From NCBI GenBank assembly GCA_018398585.1, contig JAGTTD010000001.1:38145938-38209937 (forward strand): 64,000 bases of DNA, written 5' to 3'. This stretch comes from Simmondsia chinensis (Eukaryota > Streptophyta > Magnoliopsida > Caryophyllales > Simmondsiaceae). This document shows positions 11,356 to 21,002 of the stretch, piece by piece (within the stretch, counting starts at the first letter, position 1; every line of letters starts with the position of its first letter). Under the pieces are notes generated by a model. The model saw only the letters and a list, made by a program, of their open reading frames with translations. It ran no database searches and was not told where the DNA came from. The position numbers and the translations under genes were made by a program.

Positions 11356-12036
11356 TTAAAAAACCCAAACTGAGAGCCTAACCAAGTTCGAGCAATGCTC
11401 GAATTTCCTACCGGAAAGAACTTTAGTGAACATGTCTGCTGGATTATCTTCAGTACCAATCTTCCTCAACTTCACCTTGCGCTCATCTATCAAATCTCGA
11501 ATAAAATGATGCTTGACATCAATGTGCTTCATCCTATCATGATGCATCATATGACCTTTAGCTAGGTGAATTGCAGACTGGCTATCACAGTAGACCCTAA
11601 CTGTGCCCCGATCAATACTGAGTTCCCTAATCAAACCTTTCAACCAAACGGCTTCCTTGAACGCTTTTGTCACTGTCATATACTCGGCCACTGTAGTTGA
11701 CTGTGCAGTAACTGACTGTAGAAATGCTCTCCAACTGATAGCACTATCACCCAAACAGAACACATAACTAGAAGTAGACTTCCTTTTATCTAGGTCTCTA
11801 CCGTAGTCTGAGTCAACATACCCAATTAAATAGCATTTACTCCTCCCAAACTCCAAACAAACATCAGAAGTGCCACGTAAGTACCTGAGAATCCATTTAA
11901 CAGCATGCCAATGCTCTTTTCCTGGATTCGCCATGTATCTACTCACTTTGGTAACAGCATAAGCAATTTCTGGACGAGTACATTCCATAGCATACATAAT
12001 ACTACCAACTGCACTAGAGTAAGGGACCTGTGACAT
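11356..12036 (-). pseudogene. pol: Copia RNase H region
   Basis: A 226-residue open stretch with the usual C-terminal Copia landmarks: SSAVGSIMYAMECTRPEIAY, VKWILRYLRGTSD, VDSDYGRDLDKRKSTS, AEYMTV, CDSQSAIHLAKGHMMHHDRM and KHIDVKHHFIRD. These carry acidic RNase H1 residues. It is the longest surviving frame of the element and runs almost to the polypurine tract. Confidence 0.85.
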
Positions 12037-13211
12037 GTACCTGACATCCTCCTCCGTCTAAGGCGAATCCAATGCTGAAAGCCTGAAATGAGCTGCCAAT
12101 GGAGTGCTAACAGGCTTAGCATCCTTCATATGAAATCGATACAGAACCTTCTCAATATACTTCTCCTGAGACAAGTATAACTTTCCTGCTTTTCGGTCCC
12201 TACTGATTTCCATACCGAGTATCTTCTTGGCTGCTCCCAAATCCTTCATCTCGAACTCGCTTTTCAACATTGTTTTCAAGCTATTAGCATCAGTCATGTC
12301 CTTAGCTGTAATCAACATATCATCAACATATAACAGAAGATAAATGAATGAACCTGAGTTTGTCTTCCTGAAGTACACACAACTGTCATATTTACTCTTG
12401 AAGAACTCATTACTAGTCATAAACTCGTTACTAGTCATAAACTGATCAAACCTTTTGTACCACTGCCTAGGTGACTGCCTCAAACCATATAGAGATATTT
12501 TCAACAAACAAACATGATCTTCCTTATCCTTAACAACGAAGCCTTTAGGCTGATGTATGTAAATACTCTCCTCTAGCTCACCATGCAAAAATGCAGTTTT
12601 CACATCTAACTGCTCAAGCTTTAAATCATGCATAGCTATTAAAGCAAGTATCGCTCGTATGAAACTATGTCTAACAACAGGTGAGAAAACATCATGAAAA
12701 TCAACACCATGTGCCTCATTGTAGCCTTTAGCTAGTGGTGGCCACGGGCTGGGTCGGGCCGGGCAGGGCCCGAGGGCCTCCAGGGCCGGGACCGGCCCGG
12801 GACCAGGCCCTGGGCCGCTACAGTGCGGGGGGGCCGGGCCCGGCCTTTTTAACTAAATTAAAAAAAAATTTAAAAAATACATAGTCGTTTTGTACTAAAA
12901 TTATTGTAATTCACTGATAAATAATATGAGATACAAATATATTTTTTTTCCAAGTATACATGTTCAAAAAAAATAATACTAAATATATGTAATAAATAAA
13001 ATAAAATATACAATAAGTAATTATCAAAAAAATATCAGTAAATAAATAACATATCAAATACAAATACAAATACAAAGTTGGGGCCTAATATTTAAAAATA
13101 TAAAATTATTTATCAAAAAATATGAAGTTTGACACATGGAGTGTGCGGTCATCTTTTGACGTAAATATGTGAAAGTAAATAATTAACATACAAAAGTCTT
13201 GAATCTTGATA

Positions 13212-13802
13212 TTAGTCATATCGGGGGGTTTCTACGCCATCATTTGACGTATCAGTTGTGCGGTCGTCTTTTTCATCGCTCGATGAATCCAGCTTCATTC
13301 TCTGTTGATCTCTTGCCTCAGCTAGCAGCCAATCCTTCAAGCACACGGACATCTCCAAGCTCGACGGCGATAGCTTTGCCCTCTTCGTTCCAAGCAACCT
13401 GCCATCAAGACTAAAAGCACACTCCGATGCTACTGAAGATACCGGACAACTTAGTATATCACGTGCCATGGTGGAAAGCACGGGATATTGGGTTTGTTTT
13501 GTGTTCCACCATTGTAAAAGATCAAAATGCGGGTTGGCCGGCGGCCCGAAAATATGGACCAACGGCGTCCGCAAGTAATAATCTAGCTCGTCACATGACG
13601 TGGGGGCTACTACAGGCGTAAATTGCTCCAACAGCTTCCACGAATATGACATGTGTGAACTACTTCCACTAGATGTGGAAGATCCTACTGCAATAGTACT
13701 AGGATTATTAAATGATAATTTACGAGAATACTCAGAAAATAAATTATGCAAGTCATTATCGACATCGGCAATGAAAGTATCGACATTAAGAGTAGGATGC
13801 AA
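13212..13802 (-). CDS. hAT transposase C-terminal (dimerisation) fragment
   Basis: A 196-residue open frame. Residues of roughly 73-160 match the hAT C-terminal dimerisation domain: ELDYYL, FDLLQWWNTKQTQYPVLSTM, DILSCPVSSVASECAFS, GRLLGTKRAKLSP and CLKDWL. In complete transposases this region mediates dimerisation and helps form the active site. The RNase H-like catalytic core and BED zinc finger are absent, so it cannot cut DNA. The frame is intact, unlike the surrounding Copia, suggesting later insertion. Whether it is expressed is unknown; the start Met is simply the first in frame. Confidence 0.75.
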   Translation of the reverse strand: MHPTLNVDTFIADVDNDLHNLFSEYSRKLSFNNPSTIAVGSSTSSGSSSHMSYSWKLLEQFTPVVAPTSCDELDYYLRTPLVHIFGPPANPHFDLLQWWNTKQTQYPVLSTMARDILSCPVSSVASECAFSLDGRLLGTKRAKLSPSSLEMSVCLKDWLLAEARDQQRMKLDSSSDEKDDRTTDTSNDGVETPRYD

Positions 13803-13842
13803 ATATTTAAAAAAATTTAATTTTTTTTTTTTTTTTTGTAAA

Positions 13843-13888
13843 AAAAGAGCCGTTGGCTCTGTACAACAAAAGAGCCAACGGCTCTTTT
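13843..13888. repeat. Perfect 18-bp-arm hairpin in the hAT
   Basis: AAAAGAGCCGTTGGCTCT (13843-13860) and its exact reverse complement (13871-13888) are separated by ten bases. It lies in the subterminal GC-rich end of the hAT, after a poly-T tract. Confidence 0.85.
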
Positions 13889-14272
13889 GGGCCGGGCCGA
13901 GCCTAGGCCCCTGAAAAAATCAGGCCAGAGGCCCGGCCGGGCCCGCTACAGTGCCATTCGGGCCGGGCCGAGCCTGTTTTCGGGCCGGCCCGGCCCGTTG
14001 GCCACCTCTACCTTTAGCTACTAACCAAGCCTTGTACCTTGCATTTTCCACTCCAGGAATGCCTTCTTTTCGTTTGAAGACCCATTTGCATCCTATAACT
14101 CTCTTTCCTGTTTGAGGCTTAACTAGCTGCCAAGTCTGGTTCTTCTGTAATGACTGCATTTCTTCATGCATGGCCATTAACCACTTCTCTGAGTCAGATC
14201 TAGATACAGCCCTTGTATATGTAGATGGCTCAAAAGCTTCTACTGTTTCAGCTATAGTAAGGGCATAGGCTA

Positions 14273-15800
14273 TCATCTCCTCATACCCAAATCTCTGTAG
14301 CGGCCTAATCTGTCTTTTCTGCCTTCCACCAGTAATAGTATACTATCCGACCTGCTGACCTGTTTCTGTTTCATCATTCTCATCAGAAACCTGTACTGGA
14401 GGTATATACTCTCAATCTGAACTACCTGCTGCTGATTTGAACTATCTAACTGTATTTGACTATTATCAGGCTTTTGTGCCTGAATCGAATCATGAACTAA
14501 AGAGGGCGTGCGTGGCGGATGTAGTAGGGAAGACTCATCAAATGTAACATCCCTACTAGTCAGAAATTTATGAGACTTCGGATCCCATAAACGAAATCCT
14601 TTTACACCTGATGTATAACCAAGAACGATACACTTCTTGCCTCTAGGCTCTAGCTTCCCATCATTCACATAAGCATAAGCAGGACAACCAAAAATTCTTA
14701 AATGAGAGTAATCAGAAGAGGATCCAGACCATACCTCTTCTGGAGTCTTCAACTGAAGCGATGAATGAGGTGATCGGTTCACTAAGTAACACGCCATGTT
14801 AACTTCCGCTGCCCACCATTCTCTCCCTAAACCTGCTTTGGATAGCATACATCAAGCCTTCTCCAGCAACGTCCTATTCGGTCTTTCTGCCACTTCATTC
14901 TATTGAGGTCAACCTGTACAAGTCCTGTGCCTGACAATGCCTTGATTCTCACAGAATTTGACGAAATCACCCTCTACAAATTCAAGACCATTATCAGTCC
15001 TCAACCTCTTTATCTGCTTCCCTGTCTATTTTTCAAGCAGCCTTCCACTTCTTGAAGACTTCATAAACTTTGTTTTTCTGCTTAAAAAAATAGACCCAAA
15101 CTTTTCTTGAATAATCATCAGTGAACGTTAGAAGATACCTAGAACCTCCTTTGGAAGAAACTCTGGATGGTCCCCACAAATCTGAATGAACATAATCTAG
15201 CATTCCTTTAGTCTGATGCACTGCCTACTTGAAGCTAACTTTCTTCTGCTTCCCATAGATGCAATGCTCACAGAACTGCATCAGCCCTGCAGACTGACTA
15301 CACAATAAACCCCTCTTACTCAGCTCTGTCACACCCTTATCACCCAAATGATCCAATCTCATGTGCCACATCTTGGTAATATCTGATTTTGATATAGACG
15401 ATGTAGAAACAGCCATTGACCCTATCATGGTAGAACTTACAAGCTCATACAAGGTTCCTACCCTTCATCATAATCAACGCACCCTTGCTGGCCTTGATAG
15501 CTTCACCTTCAGCTGTGTACTTGTACCCATGTGACTCAAGGGTACCTAAAGAGATAAGGTTCTTTTTCAAGTCTGGGACGTGTCACATGTCGCTAAGTGT
15601 CCTGATAGTGCCATCGAACATCTTAACTCTGATTGTTCCTATACCCATAACTTTATAAGCGGCAACATTGCCCATCAAGATTACTCCACCCTGAATTGAC
15701 TTGTGTGTGGCAAACCAGTCTATATTAGGACAAACATGATAAGAATAACCTGAATCCATAATCTACTTATCCTTGGATCTGGCCTGGGATTCTGTTACTA
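14273..15800 (-). pseudogene. pol: Copia protease and integrase
   Basis: Degraded protease sequence (DSGYSYHV, near 15760) is followed by the GAG-pre-integrase HHCC region (MWHMRLDHLGDKG...CEHCIYGKQKK, 15225-15452), the integrase core (HSDLWGPSRVSSKGG and TFTDDYSRKVWVYF, 15033-15221) and the C-terminal part (ACYLVNRSPHSSL, LRIFGCPAYAYV, 14273-14848). The enzyme would cut and join element DNA into chromosomes. Frames are broken at about 15221, 15030 and 14850, so no continuous protein is possible. Confidence 0.8.
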
Positions 15801-16015
15801 AAAGAACATCAGTATCACCCTTATCTTCAACTACACTAGCCTCAGCAGACTTATCACCTCTATTATGGTCATTCCTGTTATCTTCTTTCTGCTTGTTCTT
15901 AAGCTTATAATAGTTTTTCTTTATGTTCCCTTTCTTGTAACAAAAGTTACATAACAGGTTCTTATGTCTAGACTTAAACCTTGACTTCTTTCCACCAGAC
16001 CCTCTATTCTCAGTT

Positions 16016-16666
16016 CTACCTCACAAACAAACCATTACCAGAGTCATTTATAGAGTCAGATAATTCTTTATCTACTAGCTCTTTACTCACTAGGTTCCTC
16101 TTAACTTTATCAATTGTGATAGTTGACCTACCACCATATATCATGCTTTCTATAAAGCCTTTATATGAATTAGAGAGTGAACATAATAACAAGAAGGCCT
16201 GATCTTCATCTTTAAGGGCATCATCCAATTCTTTTAACTCTTGAATTATAGAGTTAAATTCATTAATATGGTTCTTAAGAGATGTACCTTCTGACATACA
16301 TAACATGAATAATCGGTGCTTGACCGCGAGCCTATGGGAGACTGATTTGAAGCAGAACAACTCCTGCAGCTTCTCTCACAACTCCTTAGTGGTTGTCACC
16401 TCCAAGACTTTTGTCAGTACATCATCTGTAAGATACATCTGAATAGCTGTAAGTGCCTTCTCATCTAACTCCCATTGTGCATCAGATAAACTCTCCGGTT
16501 TCTTCTCTTTTCCGTCCAGTACTTTCTGTAAGCCATTATGTGTTAGGAGACCTTTAACGCGGACTTGCCATAAACTGAAACTCTCTTGACCACCAAACTT
16601 CTCTACTTTAGATTTAATAGCTGACGCCATAGTACCGAAACGAACAACAAGGGCTCTGATAATCAA
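16016..16666 (-). pseudogene. gag: Copia gag
   Basis: Two open pieces cover the gag polyprotein: 16376-16666, whose coding part starts at the in-frame Met of MASAIKSKVEKFGGQ and includes SLWQVRVKGLL and DEKALTAIQMYL, and 16016-16360, with HINEFNSIIQELKELDD and LLCSLSNSYKGF. This is the UBN2/DUF4219 layout of Copia gag, which packages element RNA. A stop after TTTKEL separates the pieces. A degraded CCHC knuckle (CNFCYKKGN) follows near 15940. Non-functional. Confidence 0.8.
16649..16661 (-). other. Primer binding site (initiator tRNA-Met)
   Basis: The minus strand reads TTATCAGAGCCC, matching most of the plant Copia/gypsy primer site TGGTATCAGAGCC. The first bases were altered by the adjoining LTR deletion. 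Confidence 0.6.
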
Positions 16667-16820
16667 ATACTATGACCAAACGAGAAGTAATATGGATAAA
16701 AGAGAACCAAAAGCAAGAACACAATGATTTACGTAAAAACCCCTCTTCAATTGAGAGGGGAAAAAACCACGGGCAGAGATGGAGACTTTATTGATTTGAG
16801 AATATAATAATTACTATTCA

Positions 16821-16859
<39 letters not shown>

Positions 16860-17105
16860 AATAACAGCGGCACTCACTTTAATTGAATACCCTTCATGTG
16901 AACTCTAGGGTCATATATATACCCACGTGGAAAATAGACTCCCGATTGATGGGGGGTCCCAATCGATCGGCCCTGCCTCTGCTGCTTTCATGCGTTTCTC
17001 TCCAGCACGCTTACCCGATCGATCGGTGGAATCACTCGATCGATCGGCAAGCTCACTGCAGCAATAATAATAATAAGTCACTGAATTTGAGGCATATTCC
17101 TAACA
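16661..17105 (-). repeat. Copia 5' LTR (3' end deleted)
   Basis: A 445-bp partner of the LTR at 10774. It shares TGTTAGGAATATGCC, the palindrome cluster, the (CT)n tract (longer here, about 16824-16856) and the block ending GTATTTGATT. It lacks the last roughly 45 bp seen in the 3' LTR and runs straight into the primer site, so the LTR-primer junction has been deleted. Confidence 0.8.
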
Positions 17106-17417
17106 TATTAAATCATTTTTATGATTATAATAGGTAAGTTACTTTTTTAACTTGTATTGAAATATTTTATTTTGTAAAAAAGATCTTTATGCACTGCAAC
17201 CAGACACTTCACTGTAAAAAGATACAGATTTTAAATCGACAGATCTTATTGAAACAAATAAGCTGAAATAAGTTGAACCAAACACACCCTAAGAAGTGTC
17301 AAGAAGAGGTAATCATGGGTCAAAAGTAGTGATCCGAGTCCAGGGTCGGTTCTGATATTTTCGGGGCTCTAAGCAAAACTTTTAAATGGGTTCCTTCTTA
17401 AATAATAATAGTTTAAT

Positions 17418-18589
17418 GGGTTATTTACACTAAAGGTCCATGTACATGTCCATTATATCAATTTAGTCCTTGTATTTTTAATTGGGTCAATTTAGTCCCT
17501 GTACAATTCAAAATGTGTCAATTTGATCCTTAAAAAAAAAAAATTATGTTAAGTTTTTAATTAAATTTTCAATGGTTCGACCAAGAATTTGGTTAAACTG
17601 AGTAAATGGATGAATTTATAATATGTTGCTTGCATCTAACATAATTTTTTCGTTCAAAATTACAACATTAACTTAACTTAAATTTGTTCAATGACTAAAT
17701 TGGCACGTTTTGAATTGTTTGGGGACTAAATTGACATAATTAAAAGTATAAAAACCAAATTGATGTGATACGTGTCATGATCCTAGCCATGACATGGTCC
17801 AACGCATCAGCTAGGACAGCAAACAATAAAAGGATAGTCGTTCTTGGGTGTGGACAAGGAAGGCCTAACCAAGGAGCCAAGACAAGGCCAGCTCGCAACC
17901 AGGACCGTGTCAGGGTCGCAGAGGTTCACGGCCTGGGGTAGGGCCAGTTCGCAGCCAGGCAGTGTCACGGGGTGCAGCCAGACAGTGTCAAGGGCTTGTC
18001 CGCAGCACCCGATAGCCCAGCCTAGGCACCCGGTAGTTTCAATGGGTTGGCTTTCAACTTCAACGATCGCTGCAGGTGCTCCAGCAAGCTCCAAAGGCGC
18101 GCCTCAACCTGGAAAAGTCTAGAAGAATCTGGAAACGGCAAGGGGGGACGCTCCTCCAACCGTTTTTCCCTCCAAATAATTGAATAATCCATGTTTCCTG
18201 TCATTATTTGAATTGTTGGTTATTTCCCGCCATTTTATTTGAATAATTCAGATTGTAATAGCTTAGGAAGCTTCTACAATAAATTGTTAGAATTCTATAA
18301 ATAGAAGAGCAAATACTTGTAATTGTCATGGAATGAAATATAAAAGAATTCTAGAGAACAACTCTTAATTTTCTCATCTAATATTTTCTTATTCTTCTCT
18401 CATCTAAATTTTTACTTCTTTTCCTCATCCAAGTCTAAATTCACATTATTTTCTCATCTCAAATTCTCTGAACTCTATTTTTCTCAACTCAGTTCTTCAA
18501 TCACGTTCCAAGTCCTATCCGACGTGAAGTCACGAATTCAAGGAACGTGACAATACGCAAAGTACAGGGACCTTTGGCGTAAATAACCC
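17418..18589. mobile_element. Mutator-type MITE split by a solo LTR
   Basis: The ends GGGTTATTTACACTAAAGGT and its near reverse complement CCTTTGGCGTAAATAACCC form the TIR, which extends into TTTAGTCC-type repeats. An exact 9-bp TSD TAGTTTAAT flanks it (17409-17417 and 18590-18598). Without the inserted LTR the MITE is about 390 bp. No coding. Confidence 0.8.
17773..18552 (+). mobile_element. Solo LTR inside the MITE
   Basis: A 780-bp sequence starting TGTCATGATCC and ending GAACGTGACA (TG..CA with short inverted ends) is flanked by an exact 5-bp TSD ATACG (17768-17772 and 18553-18557). A TATA box CTATAAATAG lies near 18295. The GC-rich U3 has imperfect repeats of GGCCAG(C/T)TCGCA and CAGTGTCA (17885-18000). 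The overlapping small ORFs are not genes. Superfamily unknown. Confidence 0.85.
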
Positions 18590-18598
18590 TAGTTTAAT

Positions 18599-20920
18599 AA
18601 TAATAATTAAACCTTTAAAAATCATAACCTCTAAAATTTAGGAGCCCCCATCAATTGCTTGAAATTATGTCATATCCTACCCGAGTCAATTCGATGCGGT
18701 CGACCCGTTAGTCCACCCTTCACAAAATCATGGATAACAAATGGTGAATATAGAGGGCAACGTCATGATATGACCAACCCCTGGGCCCAAGGCTTCCTTC
18801 TTCATTTTGTTTTCTACAGTAGTAAACAATACACATATTTTTCAGATACATAACACTAAAAATAGAGTATTTAAACTACTAATTTGTATGGGTAAGGAAC
18901 AAAAAAGTCCAAGTACCCATCATTTTTTTTTCAATCTTACAAAATTGATATGTTTGATTTCTTGCTGATTTAAACAATAAATTATGAGAAAAAATATTCC
19001 AAATGACAGATGACGCGTTCATGCATACTGGGTCAAGTGTAGTGGTTGATGCGTGTCTTTCATTTCTGTACTATCTTAAGCCTCCCCTATACCCCACACT
19101 TATGCTTCTCAACTTTGACGCCCTTGTGTTCCATGCCAATCACACATTTCTCTCTTTTCATTTTTTTTAATCCAAGTGTTTGGGACTGGCCTGATTCGTT
19201 GTATAAAGGATTGTTCGTCTTATAATATTTGCTAATAGTTTGATAAAAGCTTATAGAGGAACTCTTCTACGCCTTAACAATAGCTTGACAACTAAGCGAC
19301 GATGGCTCAATAATAGTTCAAATAGCTTGGCTCGATAGTAAAACACAATACGGTAGCGAGCTCGACTCAGAGGTCGAGCCAAATATCGAGTGTAACTACA
19401 TTTGTCAAACCGAAATCGAACAAAGTTCAAAAGCGCGATAAAGCCTCAGATTGAACGCCAGCTTGTTTAAGGCATATCGAGCTTGAGTTCAAACAGGGAA
19501 TTGCTCGACTCAACTTGATTCATTTACATCTCTATGCATTGGGATCTACAATCTAAACAGATGGCCATAAAGCGACAATTGCCAACCAACAGTAGGATAA
19601 TTCAAACACAAACTACAATAAATCCATACATTTAATCCTTTATCATAGTTCACATTTGAGAAATGTCTTATACATAAGGAACTACAAATAAATTTTTATA
19701 TAGTATGGGGTCATGATTTATTCTAAAGTACGAAGCAAGCCCCATTCCAAAAGGAAAAGCAAAGGAAAAAAGAACAGGAAACCAATGTGACTAAAGTGAA
19801 GCTCCTCGTGTTGCTTCCCATCCAATACTACTCCCAAAAAAAATATTATTAAATAATAGAATAAATAAAAATACATCAATAAATAAATAAAATAGATAAA
19901 AAAAAAAGGGTCATGGGGAGATGTTCTTGGGGTGTTTGGTAGAAAAGGAAAAAAAAAAAAAAAAGAAAAGAAATCTAGAGAGAAGGGACACAGCAAATCC
20001 ATTTCATGTCTCCATTCCTATGCCAACAAATCCATTTGGTTATTTTATTTTCTTCGTTTTTCGTTTTAGTTTGTATAAAAATAAAACTCTGTCTAGTATT
20101 AATTGCTTAATATTTAAAATATTTAATTCCTTAATATTATATTGTAGCATCTCTAACTAAGGGTCTATTTGGCTAAGTTGCTAAAAAACTACTTTATTTT
20201 GCAAAAAGAAATAATTTGTGTTTGGATAAATCAGCCACGAGATGCTAATGATATTATTATAAGTCTTTTACCTAAGTTCTAGAAAAGCATTTTTTTTTCT
20301 TTTAATTTACCAAAACAGACATTGACAGAATTACTTTGTAATTAATATTGTCTAGAAGCAGAAGTAATTTAAACAATTTCTTTTAGAATTTGTTGGTCAT
20401 TTTAGATTCTTAAAATTTTTAAATAGTATTGAATTACAAACTAAAATAAAAACATAAGTAAATATTTTTTATGTAGTTTATTATTATTTTTAATTTAAAA
20501 ATTATAGATATTTAATCACACAAGATATTATTAAATGGTCCTTCAACCTAATAATTGAGAATTCCAAAGGCTAACGCATCACCCGCGTTTGATTCCCGGT
20601 AGAAGTATTTTTCTCCTCCCCACCTTACCAACGGAAAAAATGAATATCAATACACAATTAGATTTAAAATTAATTAAGTAATTGCACCTAATTTCACATT
20701 TACATTAAAAAAAAAAGAGGGAGGGAAGAAAGAGAGAATGTGTAGATGATTAGAAGTCAACATGTCCATTGGTACGGTAGTTAGTATGTCTTGTTTGTAT
20801 TTCTATTCATTAACATTTCCAATATACTCACCTTCTTTCCCCTTTCCTAATAACTCAATCCACACCCACAAATCATTACAAAAAACCCATCTCCCATAAT
20901 CCCCTTTACTTACTCATTAC
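18599..20920. other. Intergenic, upstream of the kinase gene
   Basis: AT-rich. At about 19195-19545 a GCTCGA-rich block ending CATTTACATCTCTA resembles a hAT-type MITE end. A possible pol III B box (GTTTGATTCCCGG) near 20590 may be SINE debris. The Phe-rich ORF 19718-20002 is low complexity. No gene seen. Confidence 0.4.
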
Positions 20921-20932
20921 ACATATATATAC

Positions 20933-20942
20933 ACTAGAACCC
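20933..20942 (+). promoter_or_regulatory. Candidate TATA box of the kinase gene
   Basis: ATATATATAC lies about 60-70 bp upstream of the start codon at 21003, leaving a short leader of roughly 30-40 bases. A pyrimidine-rich stretch (TTTTTCTCCCAC) lies between. Confidence 0.45.
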
Positions 20943-21002
20943 TTCACTTTCACTATATTTTTCTCCCACATAGCTGTCTAGAAAAGCCATTGAAACTCTG
21001 AC

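Larger units (their letters stand above)
12733..14010 (-). mobile_element. hAT element nested in the Copia RT
   Basis: Terminal repeats TAGTGGTGGCCACGGGC (left) and TAGAGGTGGCCAACGGG (right, reversed) bound a 1,278-bp element. An exact 8-bp TSD CCTTTAGC (12725-12732 and 14011-14018) marks the site, as expected for hAT. Subterminal regions are packed with GGGCCGGGCC motifs. Only the C-terminal part of a transposase survives, so the element is non-autonomous. Confidence 0.92.
12058..14276 (-). pseudogene. pol: Copia reverse transcriptase, split by hAT
   Basis: The N-terminal part (EKWLMAMHEEMQSL, NQTWQLVKP, CKWVFKRKEG) lies in 14011-14276. The coding sequence is then interrupted by a hAT element and resumes at about 12724, with DVKTAFLHGELEE, SLYGLRQSPRQWYKRF and the catalytic YVDD (LLLYVDDMLI) in 12058-12633. 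The domain is RVT_2. Excision at the 8-bp TSD would restore local continuity, but a stop at 12058-12060 and other lesions remain. A short repeated FMTSNE motif near 12415 suggests a small internal duplication. Confidence 0.85.
10774..17105 (-). mobile_element. Copia LTR retrotransposon, nested host of a hAT
   Basis: A complete but decayed Ty1/Copia element in minus orientation. The outer ends are TG (17105) and CA (10774), flanked by 5-bp TSD TATTA (10769-10773 and 17106-17110). Order on the minus strand is LTR, primer site, gag, protease, integrase, RT, RNase H, polypurine tract, LTR, the Copia arrangement. Sequence resembles TNT1-94/Tork-type elements. Removing the nested hAT leaves about 5.0 kb, normal for Copia. 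Reading frames carry many stops and frameshifts, so it cannot move by itself. Confidence 0.9.
10459..17290. mobile_element. MITE that received the Copia insertion
   Basis: Sequence on the two sides of the Copia element forms a terminal inverted repeat: the left end has TTTGTATTTGGTTCAGCTT and the right end, reversed, GGGTGTGTTTGGTTCAACTT. Short CTAAG flanks occur on both sides. This looks like a small DNA element split by the retrotransposon. Superfamily and exact ends are uncertain. Confidence 0.35.

Noticed and set aside
17807..18204. Overlapping ORFs on both strands
   Set aside because: Inside the solo LTR with defined TSD; GC-rich repeats keep several frames open by chance.
19718..20160. 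Phe- and Lys-rich ORFs on both strands
   Set aside because: Low-complexity AT-rich sequence, no conserved motif.
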